A stretch of DNA of 64,000 nt from Paenibacillus oryzisoli (GCF_001653565.1 NZ_LYPB01000076.1:1-64000), one strand, 5' to 3'. Positions 43,550 through 53,080 are shown, counted from the first letter of the stretch. The notes: generated by a model from the letters alone, not told the origin. Program-made: numbers and translations.

Positions 43550-44626
43550 ATGACAGTAGCAAAACCAACTCGCATAGGGATTATCGGCGCCGGAAATATC
43601 GGAAATGTACACATGGAGACGTTTAAAACGATACCCTGGGCACAGCTTGCAGGAGTGACAGATGTCTATTTACCGCTTGCTGAGATGAGAGCGAAAGATC
43701 ATAACATTGAACAGGTATATGCAAATTCAGATAAATTGTTAGACGATCCTTCCATTGATGCCGTTGTCATAGCTGTTTCGAATGAGTGGCACGCACCCAT
43801 TGCGGTGAGAGCATTAGAGGCGGGCAAGCATGTCATGCTGGAAAAGCCGATGGCGATCGACTTAGCATCAGCTCGTCAAATTGTTGAAGCAGAGCGCAAA
43901 TCGGGCAAGATAGTTATGATTCCTCACCAAATGCGTTGGGAAGCATCGTCGATGGCTGTGAAGGAGCAAGTAGAAAAAGGTGCCCTCGGTCATATCTATC
44001 ATGCGAAAGCCAGCTATATGAGACGCAAAGGCATTCCAGGCTGGGGAACTTGGTTTACGCAAATGGCGAAGTCAGGCGGAGGTCCTCTTATTGATCTTGG
44101 TGTACATATGTTGGATTTAACCATGTACTTGATGGGGAATCCAAAACCAGTTTCCGTATATGGTGCAACCTATGCCGAATTTGGACCTCGTAAGCAAGGG
44201 ATTGGGACTTGGGGAGCTCCGGATTGGAATGGGAAATTTGACGTAGAAGATTTAGCAACAGCCTTGGTTAAGTTTGACAATGGGGCAACACTTTCCTTAG
44301 ATGTCAGTTGGGCTGGCCTGCTTGAAACAGATAACTTACCCGTTGTCCAATTGTTAGGTTCGGAAGGCGGCGCGTATTTAAAAGGAGCAAAAGGGAAGCT
44401 TTTTGCAGAAAAATTCGATCGGATCGTAGAAACGGAACTTTCGGCTCCTGCAGCGAATGATGATCCACGTGCACGAATGGTGCAGCATTTCTTGTCCAGT
44501 ATTACGAGTGGTTCTCAGCCGATTACCTCTGTCATGACAGGTTATACCAATAATTTGATCCTAGATGCGATTTACCGTTCGTCGCAAACGGGCGATGAAG
44601 TGAAATTGAACTGGGACATCGAGTAG
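43550..44626 (+). CDS. Gfo/Idh/MocA family oxidoreductase
   Basis: A 358-residue NAD(P)-dependent dehydrogenase. The N-terminal Rossmann domain has GIIGAGNIGNVH, and VMLEKPMAID is the second family signature (EKP). The C-terminal domain has GGGPLIDLGVHMLDL. Substrate, usually a sugar or inositol, cannot be read from sequence. GGAGGG places the start at the ATG at 43550. No transporter or sugar kinase is adjacent. Confidence 0.87.
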   Translation: MTVAKPTRIGIIGAGNIGNVHMETFKTIPWAQLAGVTDVYLPLAEMRAKDHNIEQVYANSDKLLDDPSIDAVVIAVSNEWHAPIAVRALEAGKHVMLEKPMAIDLASARQIVEAERKSGKIVMIPHQMRWEASSMAVKEQVEKGALGHIYHAKASYMRRKGIPGWGTWFTQMAKSGGGPLIDLGVHMLDLTMYLMGNPKPVSVYGATYAEFGPRKQGIGTWGAPDWNGKFDVEDLATALVKFDNGATLSLDVSWAGLLETDNLPVVQLLGSEGGAYLKGAKGKLFAEKFDRIVETELSAPAANDDPRARMVQHFLSSITSGSQPITSVMTGYTNNLILDAIYRSSQTGDEVKLNWDIE

Positions 44627-44643
44627 ACAGGGGCTGCAAGCAA

Positions 44644-45279
44644 GTGAACTGGGAGTTATTTAGTATCATCGGGACGATCGCCTTCGCAGTCAGTGGTGCG
44701 ATTGTGGCGATGGAAGAGGAATATGATATCTTAGGTGTGTATGTACTTGGGCTTGTGACAGCCTTTGGCGGCGGAATCATTCGGAATATGCTTATCGGTA
44801 AACCGATTGTCTTGCTGTGGGAGCAGGGGATGTACTTTCAAATCGCTTTGTTTGCGATGACAGTTGTGTTCCTAATGCCTGTCAAATATATTCGCATGTG
44901 GAAAACTTGGGAAGCTTTCTTCGATGCAATTGGTCTCGCGGCATTCGCGATCCAAGGAGCGCTTTATGCAACCAATATGGGTCATCCATTAAGCGCAATT
45001 ATCGTTGCCGCTGTATTAACTGGGATTGGCGGAGGCATGGTTCGCGATGTGTTGGCCGGTCGTAAACCCCTTGTGCTTAAGGATGAAATTTATGCCGTTT
45101 GGGGTATGCTTGCAGGTGCATTGGTTGGACTTGGGTGGTCGCAAGGAACGTGGCAGTTAGCTATTTTATTTGCACTTATTGTCATTTTACGTATGTTCTC
45201 AGTTAACTATAAATGGAAGCTGCCGAAACGATCTTTGCGTGATTCTTTAGCGGAATCCGTAAGAAGATCGGATTCTTAG
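44644..45279 (+). CDS. TRIC/UPF0126 family cation channel protein
   Basis: A 211-residue membrane protein with two UPF0126 repeats, each having a GGG-R motif (FGGGIIRNML and IGGGMVRDVL), typical of trimeric intracellular cation channels. Six or seven helices. It starts at GTG 44644, 17 bp after the oxidoreductase stop, so they are probably cotranscribed. Confidence 0.85.
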   Translation: MNWELFSIIGTIAFAVSGAIVAMEEEYDILGVYVLGLVTAFGGGIIRNMLIGKPIVLLWEQGMYFQIALFAMTVVFLMPVKYIRMWKTWEAFFDAIGLAAFAIQGALYATNMGHPLSAIIVAAVLTGIGGGMVRDVLAGRKPLVLKDEIYAVWGMLAGALVGLGWSQGTWQLAILFALIVILRMFSVNYKWKLPKRSLRDSLAESVRRSDS

Positions 45280-45327
45280 TCCCATTCAGCTTGTTTGATA
45301 TTGGCTTGGAGATAGGAGGAATGTCAA

Positions 45328-45807
45328 ATGGAAACATCTTTCACACAGCAACAGAAAATTTCAGCTGAGATGATAGCATCCCGTATTATTTCTGTGAAGG
45401 AATTGTTGCAAACGGAGTTAGACCTGTATGAAATTTCCAAGGATGCTGAGACCGGTGAACATTACTTGCATTACGCCTACATGCACCGAGATTTCACGAG
45501 TACGGGTGAGCCTGAATCCTTCCATTACTTGATGCCAATAGAGAATGATGATGTGCTTGGTATGATTTTTGGCGAGCAGGGATATGCCTATCCCGAACAT
45601 TGGAAAGCATCCTTTCTGAGAAATGGGCCAGAAGGCTTCTATATCTGGTGGGATCCATCGCACGAAGAGGAACAATCCGAAGATGATGCGATTGCCGCGG
45701 AGCTTCTGCAGAAGCTCAAAGCCTTTCATGAGCAAGGTCATGTAGACCCGGATGCCGTCCGTAAGCTTTTGGAAGACATGGATGAGACCCGTAAGAAAAA
45801 TGAATAG
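45328..45807 (+). CDS. Acidic conserved hypothetical protein
   Basis: A 159-residue protein with a Glu/Asp-rich C-terminus. No known domain is recognised; it contains GPEGFYIWWDPSHEEE. GGAGGA precedes the ATG. It follows the channel gene by 48 bp and ends before a terminator. Confidence 0.6.
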   Translation: METSFTQQQKISAEMIASRIISVKELLQTELDLYEISKDAETGEHYLHYAYMHRDFTSTGEPESFHYLMPIENDDVLGMIFGEQGYAYPEHWKASFLRNGPEGFYIWWDPSHEEEQSEDDAIAAELLQKLKAFHEQGHVDPDAVRKLLEDMDETRKKNE

Positions 45808-45822
45808 CAAGAACATGAAATG

Positions 45823-45872
45823 AACCTCTTCGAAACCACGCAATTGAGTGGCGGCGATAGAGGTTTTTTTTG
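45823..45872 (+). terminator. Terminator
   Basis: AACCTCT (45823-45829) pairs with AGAGGTT (45859-45865), with an inner CCAC/GTGG stem, followed by a T-run. Confidence 0.85.
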
Positions 45873-45954
45873 TGTAGACGTTTAGTAAAAATAAGGGAAA
45901 TGGACCATATTAACAGTAGTGATATTTGGAGTTAAGAAAGGGGGACATTTGTAG

Positions 45955-46110
45955 ATGGAGATGGAATCTTATCATTTTGCCAATTTAGGTATTCATGAAC
46001 ATTTAATGCAAGATCTTCGAAATTTAGAAGCTCGCATGAAAGAAGAATTAGGATATGATATTGCGCTAATTGCGTATGCCAAGGAAGCGGAAGGACAAGC
46101 AAACAAGTAA
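45955..46110 (+). CDS. Small 51-residue protein
   Basis: The ATG at 45955, after GGGGGA, opens a frame of 51 codons. The sequence MEMESYHFANLGIHEHLMQD is followed by a charged helix (NLEARMKEELGYDIALIAYA). It lies 29 bp upstream of the sporulation lipoprotein gene, and the two are probably cotranscribed. Not a family I know. Confidence 0.6.
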   Translation: MEMESYHFANLGIHEHLMQDLRNLEARMKEELGYDIALIAYAKEAEGQANK

Positions 46111-46139
46111 TACATACAGAGAAAATAGGGGGAATGACG

Positions 46140-46814
46140 ATGAAAGCTGTGAAAATGTCAGTCATCATGACGGCTGCCTTCGTCGGGTTGACGGGGTGTT
46201 CTACAATGCACTCCAACAAACTAGAAAAGGCGTCGGTGTCTATTCAGAGTGTTGGGTTATCTGATTCGGAAGATGCGAAGCATCGAGAACATGCGAAAGA
46301 AGCCGCAACTGAGAGTAAAATGGATCAAACACGTGGTCAATCGCGCCTACAGGAGCAAGATTTACACCGCAATACCTATCTCTCTATGAATCGCGAAGTA
46401 GCAGATCAAGTGATGCAGGCAGCTCACTTGGGCTCATCTGCAATTGCAATGACTGACACCAATATATACGTAGCTGTTGATATGGGTGAATACCAGGATC
46501 AAGGTATGAATGAGAAAGCTAAACAATTAAGTAAATATAATGATTCAGCAACAGAAGCGGGATTATTCGGATCTGGCATGGGCGCACAGATGGATTGGGT
46601 GACTGCCAAGCCTATACCTAGTGATAGCATCAATGTGATTCGACATGTGTTAACGCGTATTTATCCGGATTCGCATATTTTTATATCGTCCAATGCACTG
46701 TTCGTAAACCGAATGATGTACTACGATATGCAGCAACGAAAAAATAAACGGATGGACATGTATTTGCATGAATTTAATACGATGGTGCAATATACGTTCA
46801 ATCCTCCCAAATGA
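46140..46814 (+). CDS. YhcN/YlaJ-family sporulation lipoprotein
   Basis: A 224-residue lipoprotein. The lipobox is LTGC near residue 20 after a hydrophobic stretch. The mature part contains the NREVADQVMQAAHLGSSAIA and AVDMG segments of the YhcN/YlaJ family, which are spore cortex or coat lipoproteins. AGGGGGA supports the ATG at 46140 over 46134. It overlaps the next gene by 4 bp. Confidence 0.75.
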   Translation: MKAVKMSVIMTAAFVGLTGCSTMHSNKLEKASVSIQSVGLSDSEDAKHREHAKEAATESKMDQTRGQSRLQEQDLHRNTYLSMNREVADQVMQAAHLGSSAIAMTDTNIYVAVDMGEYQDQGMNEKAKQLSKYNDSATEAGLFGSGMGAQMDWVTAKPIPSDSINVIRHVLTRIYPDSHIFISSNALFVNRMMYYDMQQRKNKRMDMYLHEFNTMVQYTFNPPK

Positions 46815-47023
46815 GCAATAAATACAAGGTTCGCGCTTACTGTTCGTCAAGAATATGTGAATATGTCCACAAAGACGATGTGATGATCGCAATCAATTAT
46901 GAAACAGCCTACAGTTTGGCACAAGTGTATAATGATATTTCGTCTAAACCGAGCTGCCCTTCTTGTGGAGAAGCAATGGCTTTCTATGCCCATTCTGTCA
47001 TTGAGGAGACTTGGCTAACCTGA
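46811..47023 (+). CDS. Small CPSCG-containing hypothetical protein
   Basis: A 70-residue protein with CSSRIC near the start and CPSCG towards the end, so it might bind zinc. The ATG overlaps the stop of the lipoprotein gene. Not recognised. Confidence 0.6.
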   Translation: MSNKYKVRAYCSSRICEYVHKDDVMIAINYETAYSLAQVYNDISSKPSCPSCGEAMAFYAHSVIEETWLT

Positions 47024-47095
47024 TGAAGCTTGACAATTCGCGCTTTCCTGATAATAGTTAGAGAATACTGCAATCAGGAAAGGACTACTTAAGCG

Positions 47096-47989
47096 ATGAT
47101 GACTGATGTTAGGCAAATAGATGGTTTACCACTTGAGGTTAGAACGCATTTGGAGGAGCATAAACAGATCCTTTATACGTCTGAAGACAGTAAGCTAATC
47201 GGAATTGCGGCATATGAAGCGCCTACAGAGGAACTGCTGACCGATACGATCCTATCACTTTATTTGGGCAAAAACGTTCTCTTAAAGGGGCCGACTGGCT
47301 CAGGTAAAACGAAACTGGCAGAGCACGTTTCTGCTGTTTTTCATCTCCCTATGCATAGTGTGAATTGTTCCACGGATCTGGATGCGGAAGCGCTGCTTGG
47401 TTTCAAAACATTAACTCACGATGAGCAAGGCAGGAGTCAAATTGCTTTTATCCCTGGTCCAATTATGAAAGCGATGACCAAAGGACACTTGCTCTATATT
47501 GATGAGATTAATATGGCTAAGCCAGAAACACTTCCTCTTATCAATGGTGTGTTAGATCACCGCCGTTCGATTACAAATCCTTTTACAGGTGAAGTGATCA
47601 CTGCGCATCCGAATTTTAGAGTTGTCGCAGCCATAAATGAAGGCTACATAGGTACTGTCCCGTTAAACGAAGCGCTGAAAAATCGGTTTGTTACCGTGGA
47701 AGTGCCTTATTTGCAAGGGGATTTGTTGTTTCAGTTGTTGAAAAGTCGTTCTGTGCTGCGGGATGAAAAGCTCTTGCGCACGTTCGTTCGACTATCCGCA
47801 GATCTACTCACCCTGATTGAAATGGGGCAATTGCCCGATGAAGCAGGTTCAATTAGGGCTTTGTTAGATGCTTGTGATTTGGCTGCTTACATCCCACCGA
47901 TTCGGGCAGTTTCACGTGCAATTGCGGATAAGCTAGAAGATGAAAGGGAACGTGGGGCCGTGATGAATACGGCTGAAACGTTACTGTAG
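47096..47989 (+). CDS. MoxR/RavA-type AAA+ ATPase
   Basis: A 297-residue AAA+ protein. Walker A is GPTGSGKT (about 65-72), Walker B is LLYIDEINMAKP, and FIPGPIMKAM and NEALKNRFV (Arg finger region) are MoxR-type. MoxR ATPases work with VWA proteins to insert cofactors or remodel complexes; the VWA gene follows directly. Confidence 0.87.
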   Translation: MMTDVRQIDGLPLEVRTHLEEHKQILYTSEDSKLIGIAAYEAPTEELLTDTILSLYLGKNVLLKGPTGSGKTKLAEHVSAVFHLPMHSVNCSTDLDAEALLGFKTLTHDEQGRSQIAFIPGPIMKAMTKGHLLYIDEINMAKPETLPLINGVLDHRRSITNPFTGEVITAHPNFRVVAAINEGYIGTVPLNEALKNRFVTVEVPYLQGDLLFQLLKSRSVLRDEKLLRTFVRLSADLLTLIEMGQLPDEAGSIRALLDACDLAAYIPPIRAVSRAIADKLEDERERGAVMNTAETLL

Positions 47990-47993
47990 CGAC

Positions 47994-49922
47994 ATGTTTG
48001 TAGGAAGCCTTAGCCGTTTAGATGATAAAATCGATGCGATGCTCCATATGCAGTTGGTGGATTTGGCTCGTTTATTTACCAAACGTGGAAAGCTTGAAGT
48101 CGAGGCTGGTTACCATGCGCATTACGATGAGACTGCTTTGCTAATGACGGTGAGTCAGTTTTGGTGGGATTATCCTCTGCGTGACAAAACAGCCGGTATG
48201 AAAAGCGATGTGTATCTACGCTGTTTAGGCAGTGCATGGTTTACAGGAAGGGAGGCCGTCACCGACTACCTCCACTACTGTGGGGGTGTTACGTATCCCA
48301 AGCTGGCCAATAGTTTATTTGCACTTTGCGAGGATATGCGCTTGGAGCGAATTTGCCGTACGCTGCGTCCTGGCATGGGTGCTGTCTTTGCTCATCGGCA
48401 TCATATCTTGGGTGGATTTTTCCAGCATAAGCTCCGAACACATGTGAGTAAAGGTGAAATGGCGGATGCCTTCCTCTTGTTCGTGTATGGTTGGTTCACA
48501 GGTAAGTCTTGGCAGAGTGAAACGTTCTCTTCTGTGCAGGGGAAAGAGCTAGCTGCCCGGTTGGTAGACCTCTACGCATTGCTTGAACAAGTAGAGGAAG
48601 CTGAGCATACCGCTAGGGTTGCGGTTTTGTGTGAACGCATAGCAGAGACGCTTTTCCCTTGGTTAGAACGTGATGCTGTGGCAGCATATTTCTGGATGCA
48701 GCAAGGAAGCGGTAGTGAAGAGCCTTTGCCTGCTGATTACAAAGGCGAATTGAAGCGGGCGAAGCGACTCGCGAACGATGATGTGCTCCCCGATCAAGAG
48801 GGGGAGCGTCAATTGCCCGGCCAAGAGCGGATGCCGACTTGGCATCGTGAGACCAGCGACCGCAGCCCCGGGCTGCTGCGGTTCGAGCTGGAGCGCGGCG
48901 CTCGCACCGCCGCGCAGGGCTCTGCGCCCCGTGAAGGCGATGCCGCCGATCAGGCGCTCGCCATCACCCAGGGGCGCTCGCAGCGCGCCCAGCGCACTGG
49001 CGCCGCAGCTGAGCGGCGCCAAGGGCATTCCGTGCCCGCTGCCGCGGGGCACGGGGAGGGCGAGGTCGCCGCGTATACGACGGCGACCTGGCTCTTGCCT
49101 GAACGTCCTACTGCTGCGCAGGAGGACGGGTTCAGGCGCCTCCGCGAGCGCGCAGCGCCGCTCGCGAAGCCCTTACAGCGTGCGATACGGCGCACGCTGG
49201 AGCAGCGTCGGATCGCCCCGCGCGGCGACCGCCTGTTCGGGCGGCTCGACAAGCGGCTGACGCGAGCCGTTACACAAGAGCTGCCGCGCCTCTTCTATAA
49301 GAAGCGTGCGCCAGTCCCCCAACTCGACGCGGCGTTCGCGCTGCTCGTCGACTGCTCAGCGTCCATGTATGACAAAATGGACGAAACCAAGCTCGGTCTC
49401 GTGCTATTCCACGAGACCCTGAGAAACCTTCGAATCCCCCATGAAATTGTGGGATTCTGGGAGGACGCGGACCGCGTGACAGAGCAGGAGGCACCGAACC
49501 TGTTCCAGGTTGCGGTGGACTTCGGCTCCTGCCTCGCGGCCGGGAGCGGAGCGGCTCTGATGCAGCTGGAGCCGCAGCAGGATAATCGCGATGGCTTCGC
49601 GATTCGCGAGATGATGAAGCGGCTGCTGCGGCGCACAGAGCGGCAGCGCATCCTCCTCGTATTCTCGGATGGGGAGCCTTCGGCAGCCAATTACAATGAT
49701 CTCGGCATTCTAGATACACATGAAGCTGTTCTACAGGCGAGACGCATGGGTATCGAGGTAATCAGCGTATTTCTGGCCAATGGCACTGTGCATGAAACAC
49801 AACGGAATGCGATGCGTAATATGTATGGGCGAAGCTCTATCGTTGTTCCGAATGTAGAAGGATTACATGAACAGCTAGTGCCAATTCTACGTAAGCTTCT
49901 GCTGAAGTCCATTAGCACTTGA
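47994..49922 (+). CDS. VWA-domain protein (CobT/NorD/ViaA-like partner)
   Basis: A 642-residue protein. The N-terminal part contains helices (FALCEDMRLERICR). The C-terminal VWA domain has the MIDAS motif DCSAS (about 453) and FSDGEPS. A central Arg/Ala/Gln-rich linker (about 260-430) is encoded by very GC-rich DNA (48780-49320), in contrast with the flanks. It follows the MoxR gene by 4 bp. It probably acts with the MoxR ATPase on an unidentified target. Confidence 0.8.
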   Translation: MFVGSLSRLDDKIDAMLHMQLVDLARLFTKRGKLEVEAGYHAHYDETALLMTVSQFWWDYPLRDKTAGMKSDVYLRCLGSAWFTGREAVTDYLHYCGGVTYPKLANSLFALCEDMRLERICRTLRPGMGAVFAHRHHILGGFFQHKLRTHVSKGEMADAFLLFVYGWFTGKSWQSETFSSVQGKELAARLVDLYALLEQVEEAEHTARVAVLCERIAETLFPWLERDAVAAYFWMQQGSGSEEPLPADYKGELKRAKRLANDDVLPDQEGERQLPGQERMPTWHRETSDRSPGLLRFELERGARTAAQGSAPREGDAADQALAITQGRSQRAQRTGAAAERRQGHSVPAAAGHGEGEVAAYTTATWLLPERPTAAQEDGFRRLRERAAPLAKPLQRAIRRTLEQRRIAPRGDRLFGRLDKRLTRAVTQELPRLFYKKRAPVPQLDAAFALLVDCSASMYDKMDETKLGLVLFHETLRNLRIPHEIVGFWEDADRVTEQEAPNLFQVAVDFGSCLAAGSGAALMQLEPQQDNRDGFAIREMMKRLLRRTERQRILLVFSDGEPSAANYNDLGILDTHEAVLQARRMGIEVISVFLANGTVHETQRNAMRNMYGRSSIVVPNVEGLHEQLVPILRKLLLKSIST

Positions 49923-50140
49923 TCCATGAGTGAGGATTTTGACCTGTGCTACGCGTCAGCGACACCGTGCGAGATTGGAATGATAGTCTGACATCTATCT
50001 TTTAACCTCAAAATCCAGTACAATAGATCAGGGTAATTCTAGGTAAATTTCACCAAACTCCGACAAAAGCTGGATAAATCACATACGTAATCATCTTTTA
50101 TAACTTATACTCATTATTCATTTAGGAGGCATTTCATCTT

Positions 50141-51319
50141 ATGTACGGAGCACCATTATCTAACAAGTCTAAAAAAATTATGCTGCTTGGCTCTGGTGAG
50201 CTAGGTAAAGAAGTGATTATTGAAGCTCAGCGACTCGGTATTGAGACAATTGCCGTGGATCGTTATGCGAACGCTCCAGCCATGCAAGTTGCACATCGGA
50301 GTCACGTGATCTCGATGTTGGATGGTGAACAGTTACGTGCAGTAATCGAGAAAGAACGCCCAGATCTCATCGTGCCGGAAATTGAAGCGATCGCGACATC
50401 TGTGCTTGTTGAACTCGAGCAAGAAGGCTACCGTGTGATCCCGACTGCTACAGCATCCCGTTTGACAATGGATAGAGAAGGGATTCGTCGACTTGCATCC
50501 GAAACGCTTGGGCTGCGCACAGCCAAATATGAGTTTGCCAATAGTCTGGAAGAATTGCACGCGGCTGTTGCCGTAATCGGAACACCTTGTGTCATTAAGC
50601 CGATCATGAGTTCATCTGGCAAAGGGCAAAGCGTTTGCCGTACGCCTGAAGGTGTAGAAGCTTCTTGGAATATCGCGATGGAAGGCGGACGTGCCAAGAA
50701 TGCGCGTGTTATCGTGGAGGAATTTATCCATTTTGAGTCTGAGATTACATTATTGACGGTTCGATCTGTATCCGGAACAACCTACTGTGAACCAATTGGT
50801 CATATTCAAAAAGACGGCGATTACATCGAATCCTGGCAGCCGCATACAATGTCAGAGCAACAAATCGTAGATGCACAGCTCATGGCAAAAACGATTACAG
50901 ACGCACTTGGCGGTTACGGTCTATATGGCGTTGAATTATTCCTAACCGCAGATGGCGTATATTTCAGCGAAGTATCCCCGCGTCCGCACGATACAGGTAT
51001 GGTGACAATGGCTACGCAAGATCTCAGTGAGTTCGCGCTTCATGCAAGAGCTATTCTTGGATTCCCGATCACTGGCGTTCGCTTGTTGACGCCAGGAGCC
51101 AGCTATACGCTGAAAGCTGATCGTGAACAAGTGGAGTATACAATTAGCGGTATTGATGAAGCATTATCCGTACCGAATACCCAAGTTCGAGTATTTGGCA
51201 AACCAGAAACCAAAGTAGGTCGCCGCATGGCTGTTGCTTTGAGTTCGGGGGATACTGTGGAAGAAGCGCGCAGCCTTGCAAAAGAAGCGGCTAGTAAGCT
51301 CACATTGAATTACAACTAA
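50141..51319 (+). CDS. purT: Formate-dependent GAR transformylase PurT
   Basis: A 392-residue ATP-grasp enzyme that makes formyl-GAR from GAR, formate and ATP in purine synthesis. LLGSGELGKEVIIEAQRLG and IVPEIEAIAT are at the N-terminus, CVIKPIMSSSGKGQS is the ATP-grasp loop, and EVSPRPHDTGMVT is the metal-binding part. AGGAGG is upstream. No purine riboswitch was seen in the 218 bp ahead of it. Length is normal. Confidence 0.92.
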   Translation: MYGAPLSNKSKKIMLLGSGELGKEVIIEAQRLGIETIAVDRYANAPAMQVAHRSHVISMLDGEQLRAVIEKERPDLIVPEIEAIATSVLVELEQEGYRVIPTATASRLTMDREGIRRLASETLGLRTAKYEFANSLEELHAAVAVIGTPCVIKPIMSSSGKGQSVCRTPEGVEASWNIAMEGGRAKNARVIVEEFIHFESEITLLTVRSVSGTTYCEPIGHIQKDGDYIESWQPHTMSEQQIVDAQLMAKTITDALGGYGLYGVELFLTADGVYFSEVSPRPHDTGMVTMATQDLSEFALHARAILGFPITGVRLLTPGASYTLKADREQVEYTISGIDEALSVPNTQVRVFGKPETKVGRRMAVALSSGDTVEEARSLAKEAASKLTLNYN

Positions 51320-51379
51320 ATTGAATGACTAAAGTACGTTGTACACCATGTCTGAAGTCATCATCCGGAGGCAAGCATT

Positions 51380-51853
51380 ATGGAACCTAAAGCAGCAAGA
51401 CTGTCTCGAACCGTGTTGACAGAAATTATTTTACCGGCGGATACGAACTACCATAACACTGTATTTGGTGGCCGTGTGATGCAATATATTGACAAAGTTG
51501 CCACGATTGCCTCCATGCGCCATTGTCGTAAGAGTGTGGTAACAGCGTCGAGTGATAGCTTGGATTTCTTCGCTCCGGTTAAGCTTGGCGAAGCCATTCA
51601 ATTGGAAGCATTTGTTACGTGGACCCATCGGAGTTCGATGGAGGTTTATGTCAAAATCGAGTCCGAGAATCTTCTGACTGGTGAGAAAAAGCATACAGCC
51701 ACGTCATTCTTGACATTTGTTGCGTTAGATGAAGCGGGGCAGCCATGTCCAGTGCCTGGCATTATTGCAGAGACAGATGAAGAGAAGAAACTGTTCGAAT
51801 CCGCGGAAGCTCGCTTTACCGCTCGAAAACTTCGTAAACAAGCGCGACTGTAA
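51380..51853 (+). CDS. Acyl-CoA thioesterase (hotdog fold, YkhA-like)
   Basis: A 157-residue hotdog thioesterase with NYHNTVFGGRVMQYIDKVAT and KSVVTASSDSLDFFAP. It is the second paralogue in this window (see 23516), and the catalytic region is very similar. It is followed by a terminator. Confidence 0.88.
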   Translation: MEPKAARLSRTVLTEIILPADTNYHNTVFGGRVMQYIDKVATIASMRHCRKSVVTASSDSLDFFAPVKLGEAIQLEAFVTWTHRSSMEVYVKIESENLLTGEKKHTATSFLTFVALDEAGQPCPVPGIIAETDEEKKLFESAEARFTARKLRKQARL

Positions 51854-51876
51854 AGTTGCCATCCGTCTGTTCATGT

Positions 51877-51913
51877 AAGCAGTTCCCTACCATCAAGGGA
51901 GCTGCTTTTTTTC
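51877..51913 (+). terminator. Terminator after the thioesterase gene
   Basis: AAGCAGTTCCCT (51877-51888) pairs with AGGGAGCTGCTT (51896-51907; one G-U pair), followed by TTTTTT. Confidence 0.9.
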
Positions 51914-52033
51914 TTTGGAAATAGCATACATCTCACAACTTTTTGATTGGTTAAGGAGTCAAATGAAGAGAGGAAGAGACGCCTCCAATATATCTGAACA
52001 GATAAGGATGAAAAATCAGTGGGACTTGTTGAC

Positions 52034-52258
52034 ATGAAACAACGGCTAGGCAAAGGATTTCCATTCTTATATAGGCTTCGCGTCCAGGAAAAGAATCACT
52101 CGTTCTACGAAACTTCAAATAAGTGGTACAGAGGCAACGAAGTTTGGCGGCAACAAGTAAGTAAGCTGGATGATTCAATCATCGATGAAGAACTGGTTAA
52201 CGTGAATCATGCAGAGGTCAACTATATGAAATCTAATGGAACTCAGGAGAACGAATGA
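52034..52258 (+). CDS. Hypothetical protein, VanW-like fragment
   Basis: A protein of about 74 residues; GTG at 52019 is an alternative start. The N-terminal GKGFPFLYRLRVQEKNHSFY resembles the beginning of VanW-type proteins from memory, but the rest is far too short, so it may be a decayed remnant. No clear ribosome binding site. The next gene overlaps by 4 bp. Confidence 0.35.
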   Translation: MKQRLGKGFPFLYRLRVQEKNHSFYETSNKWYRGNEVWRQQVSKLDDSIIDEELVNVNHAEVNYMKSNGTQENE

Positions 52259-53037
52259 AGCGTGAATATGTGAAAGATTTTTTCATCTTCGGTTGGAAGC
52301 AAGCGTTATGTTGTATTTTTCCAGTTATCATCTTTATGACCTTGGCCTTATCCAAAGTCGTGGAACTGCCATTCATACAACGCTATGATTTCATTTTACT
52401 TGTGTGTATTCTTGCGCAATTGATCTTGGTTTGGACGAAGATAGAGAGCGTAGACGAACTAAAGGTTATTACCGTATTTCACATTATCGGCCTTTGTCTT
52501 GAGTTGTATAAAGTGCACATGGGGTCATGGTTATATCCAGAAGAGGGTGTGACCAAGATAGCCGGAGTTCCGCTGTACAGCGGTTTTATGTATGCCAGTG
52601 TCTCAAGTTACGTGTGTCAGGCGTGGAAACGATTTGATTTGCATCTCATTAACTGGCCGAGCAAATACATGGCGATTCTAGTGTCTATAGGCATTTATGC
52701 CAATTTTTTTACGCACCATTTTATGGTTGACGTCAGATGGATTCTGATTGCCTTGATCGTGATCCTGTTCTACAAATCTCATATTCGCTTCACAGTCTCA
52801 ACCGAGACCTATCGGATACATACGATTCTTTCCTTTATGCTAGTTGCTTTCTTTATATGGCTGGCTGAAAATATTTCTACATTCCTTGGTGCTTGGCGCT
52901 ACCCTGACCAAGAGTTATCTTGGCGGATCGTTCATTGGGGTAAAATTAGTTCGTGGTTTATGTTGGTCATTATTACAATCATCATCGTGGCGGAATTGAA
53001 GCGGATCAAATATCCAAAGCAAGTTAAAGGTGCATGA
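52255..53037 (+). CDS. DUF817 family membrane protein
   Basis: A 260-residue membrane protein with about eight helices. It matches the DUF817 family (YoaT-like) from memory, with LELYKVHMGSWLYPEEG and ENISTFLGAWRYPDQ. Function is unknown. The ATG overlaps the stop of the small gene before it. Confidence 0.8.
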   Translation: MKREYVKDFFIFGWKQALCCIFPVIIFMTLALSKVVELPFIQRYDFILLVCILAQLILVWTKIESVDELKVITVFHIIGLCLELYKVHMGSWLYPEEGVTKIAGVPLYSGFMYASVSSYVCQAWKRFDLHLINWPSKYMAILVSIGIYANFFTHHFMVDVRWILIALIVILFYKSHIRFTVSTETYRIHTILSFMLVAFFIWLAENISTFLGAWRYPDQELSWRIVHWGKISSWFMLVIITIIIVAELKRIKYPKQVKGA

Positions 53038-53043
53038 AATAGC

Positions 53044-53080
53044 GAACCCCCAGTAGTAATGGCTTCTGGGGGTTCTTTTT
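53044..53080. terminator. Bidirectional terminator
   Basis: GAACCCCCAG (53044-53053) pairs with CTGGGGGTTC (53066-53075), followed by TTTTT on the plus strand. It lies between DUF817 and the convergent sulfate operon. Confidence 0.9.

Noticed and set aside
48663..49719. Several long reverse frames in the VWA gene
   Set aside because: Same cause: the GC-rich linker suppresses stop codons on other frames.
49923..50140. Purine riboswitch before purT
   Set aside because: No conserved purine aptamer core or terminator-antiterminator pair was seen.
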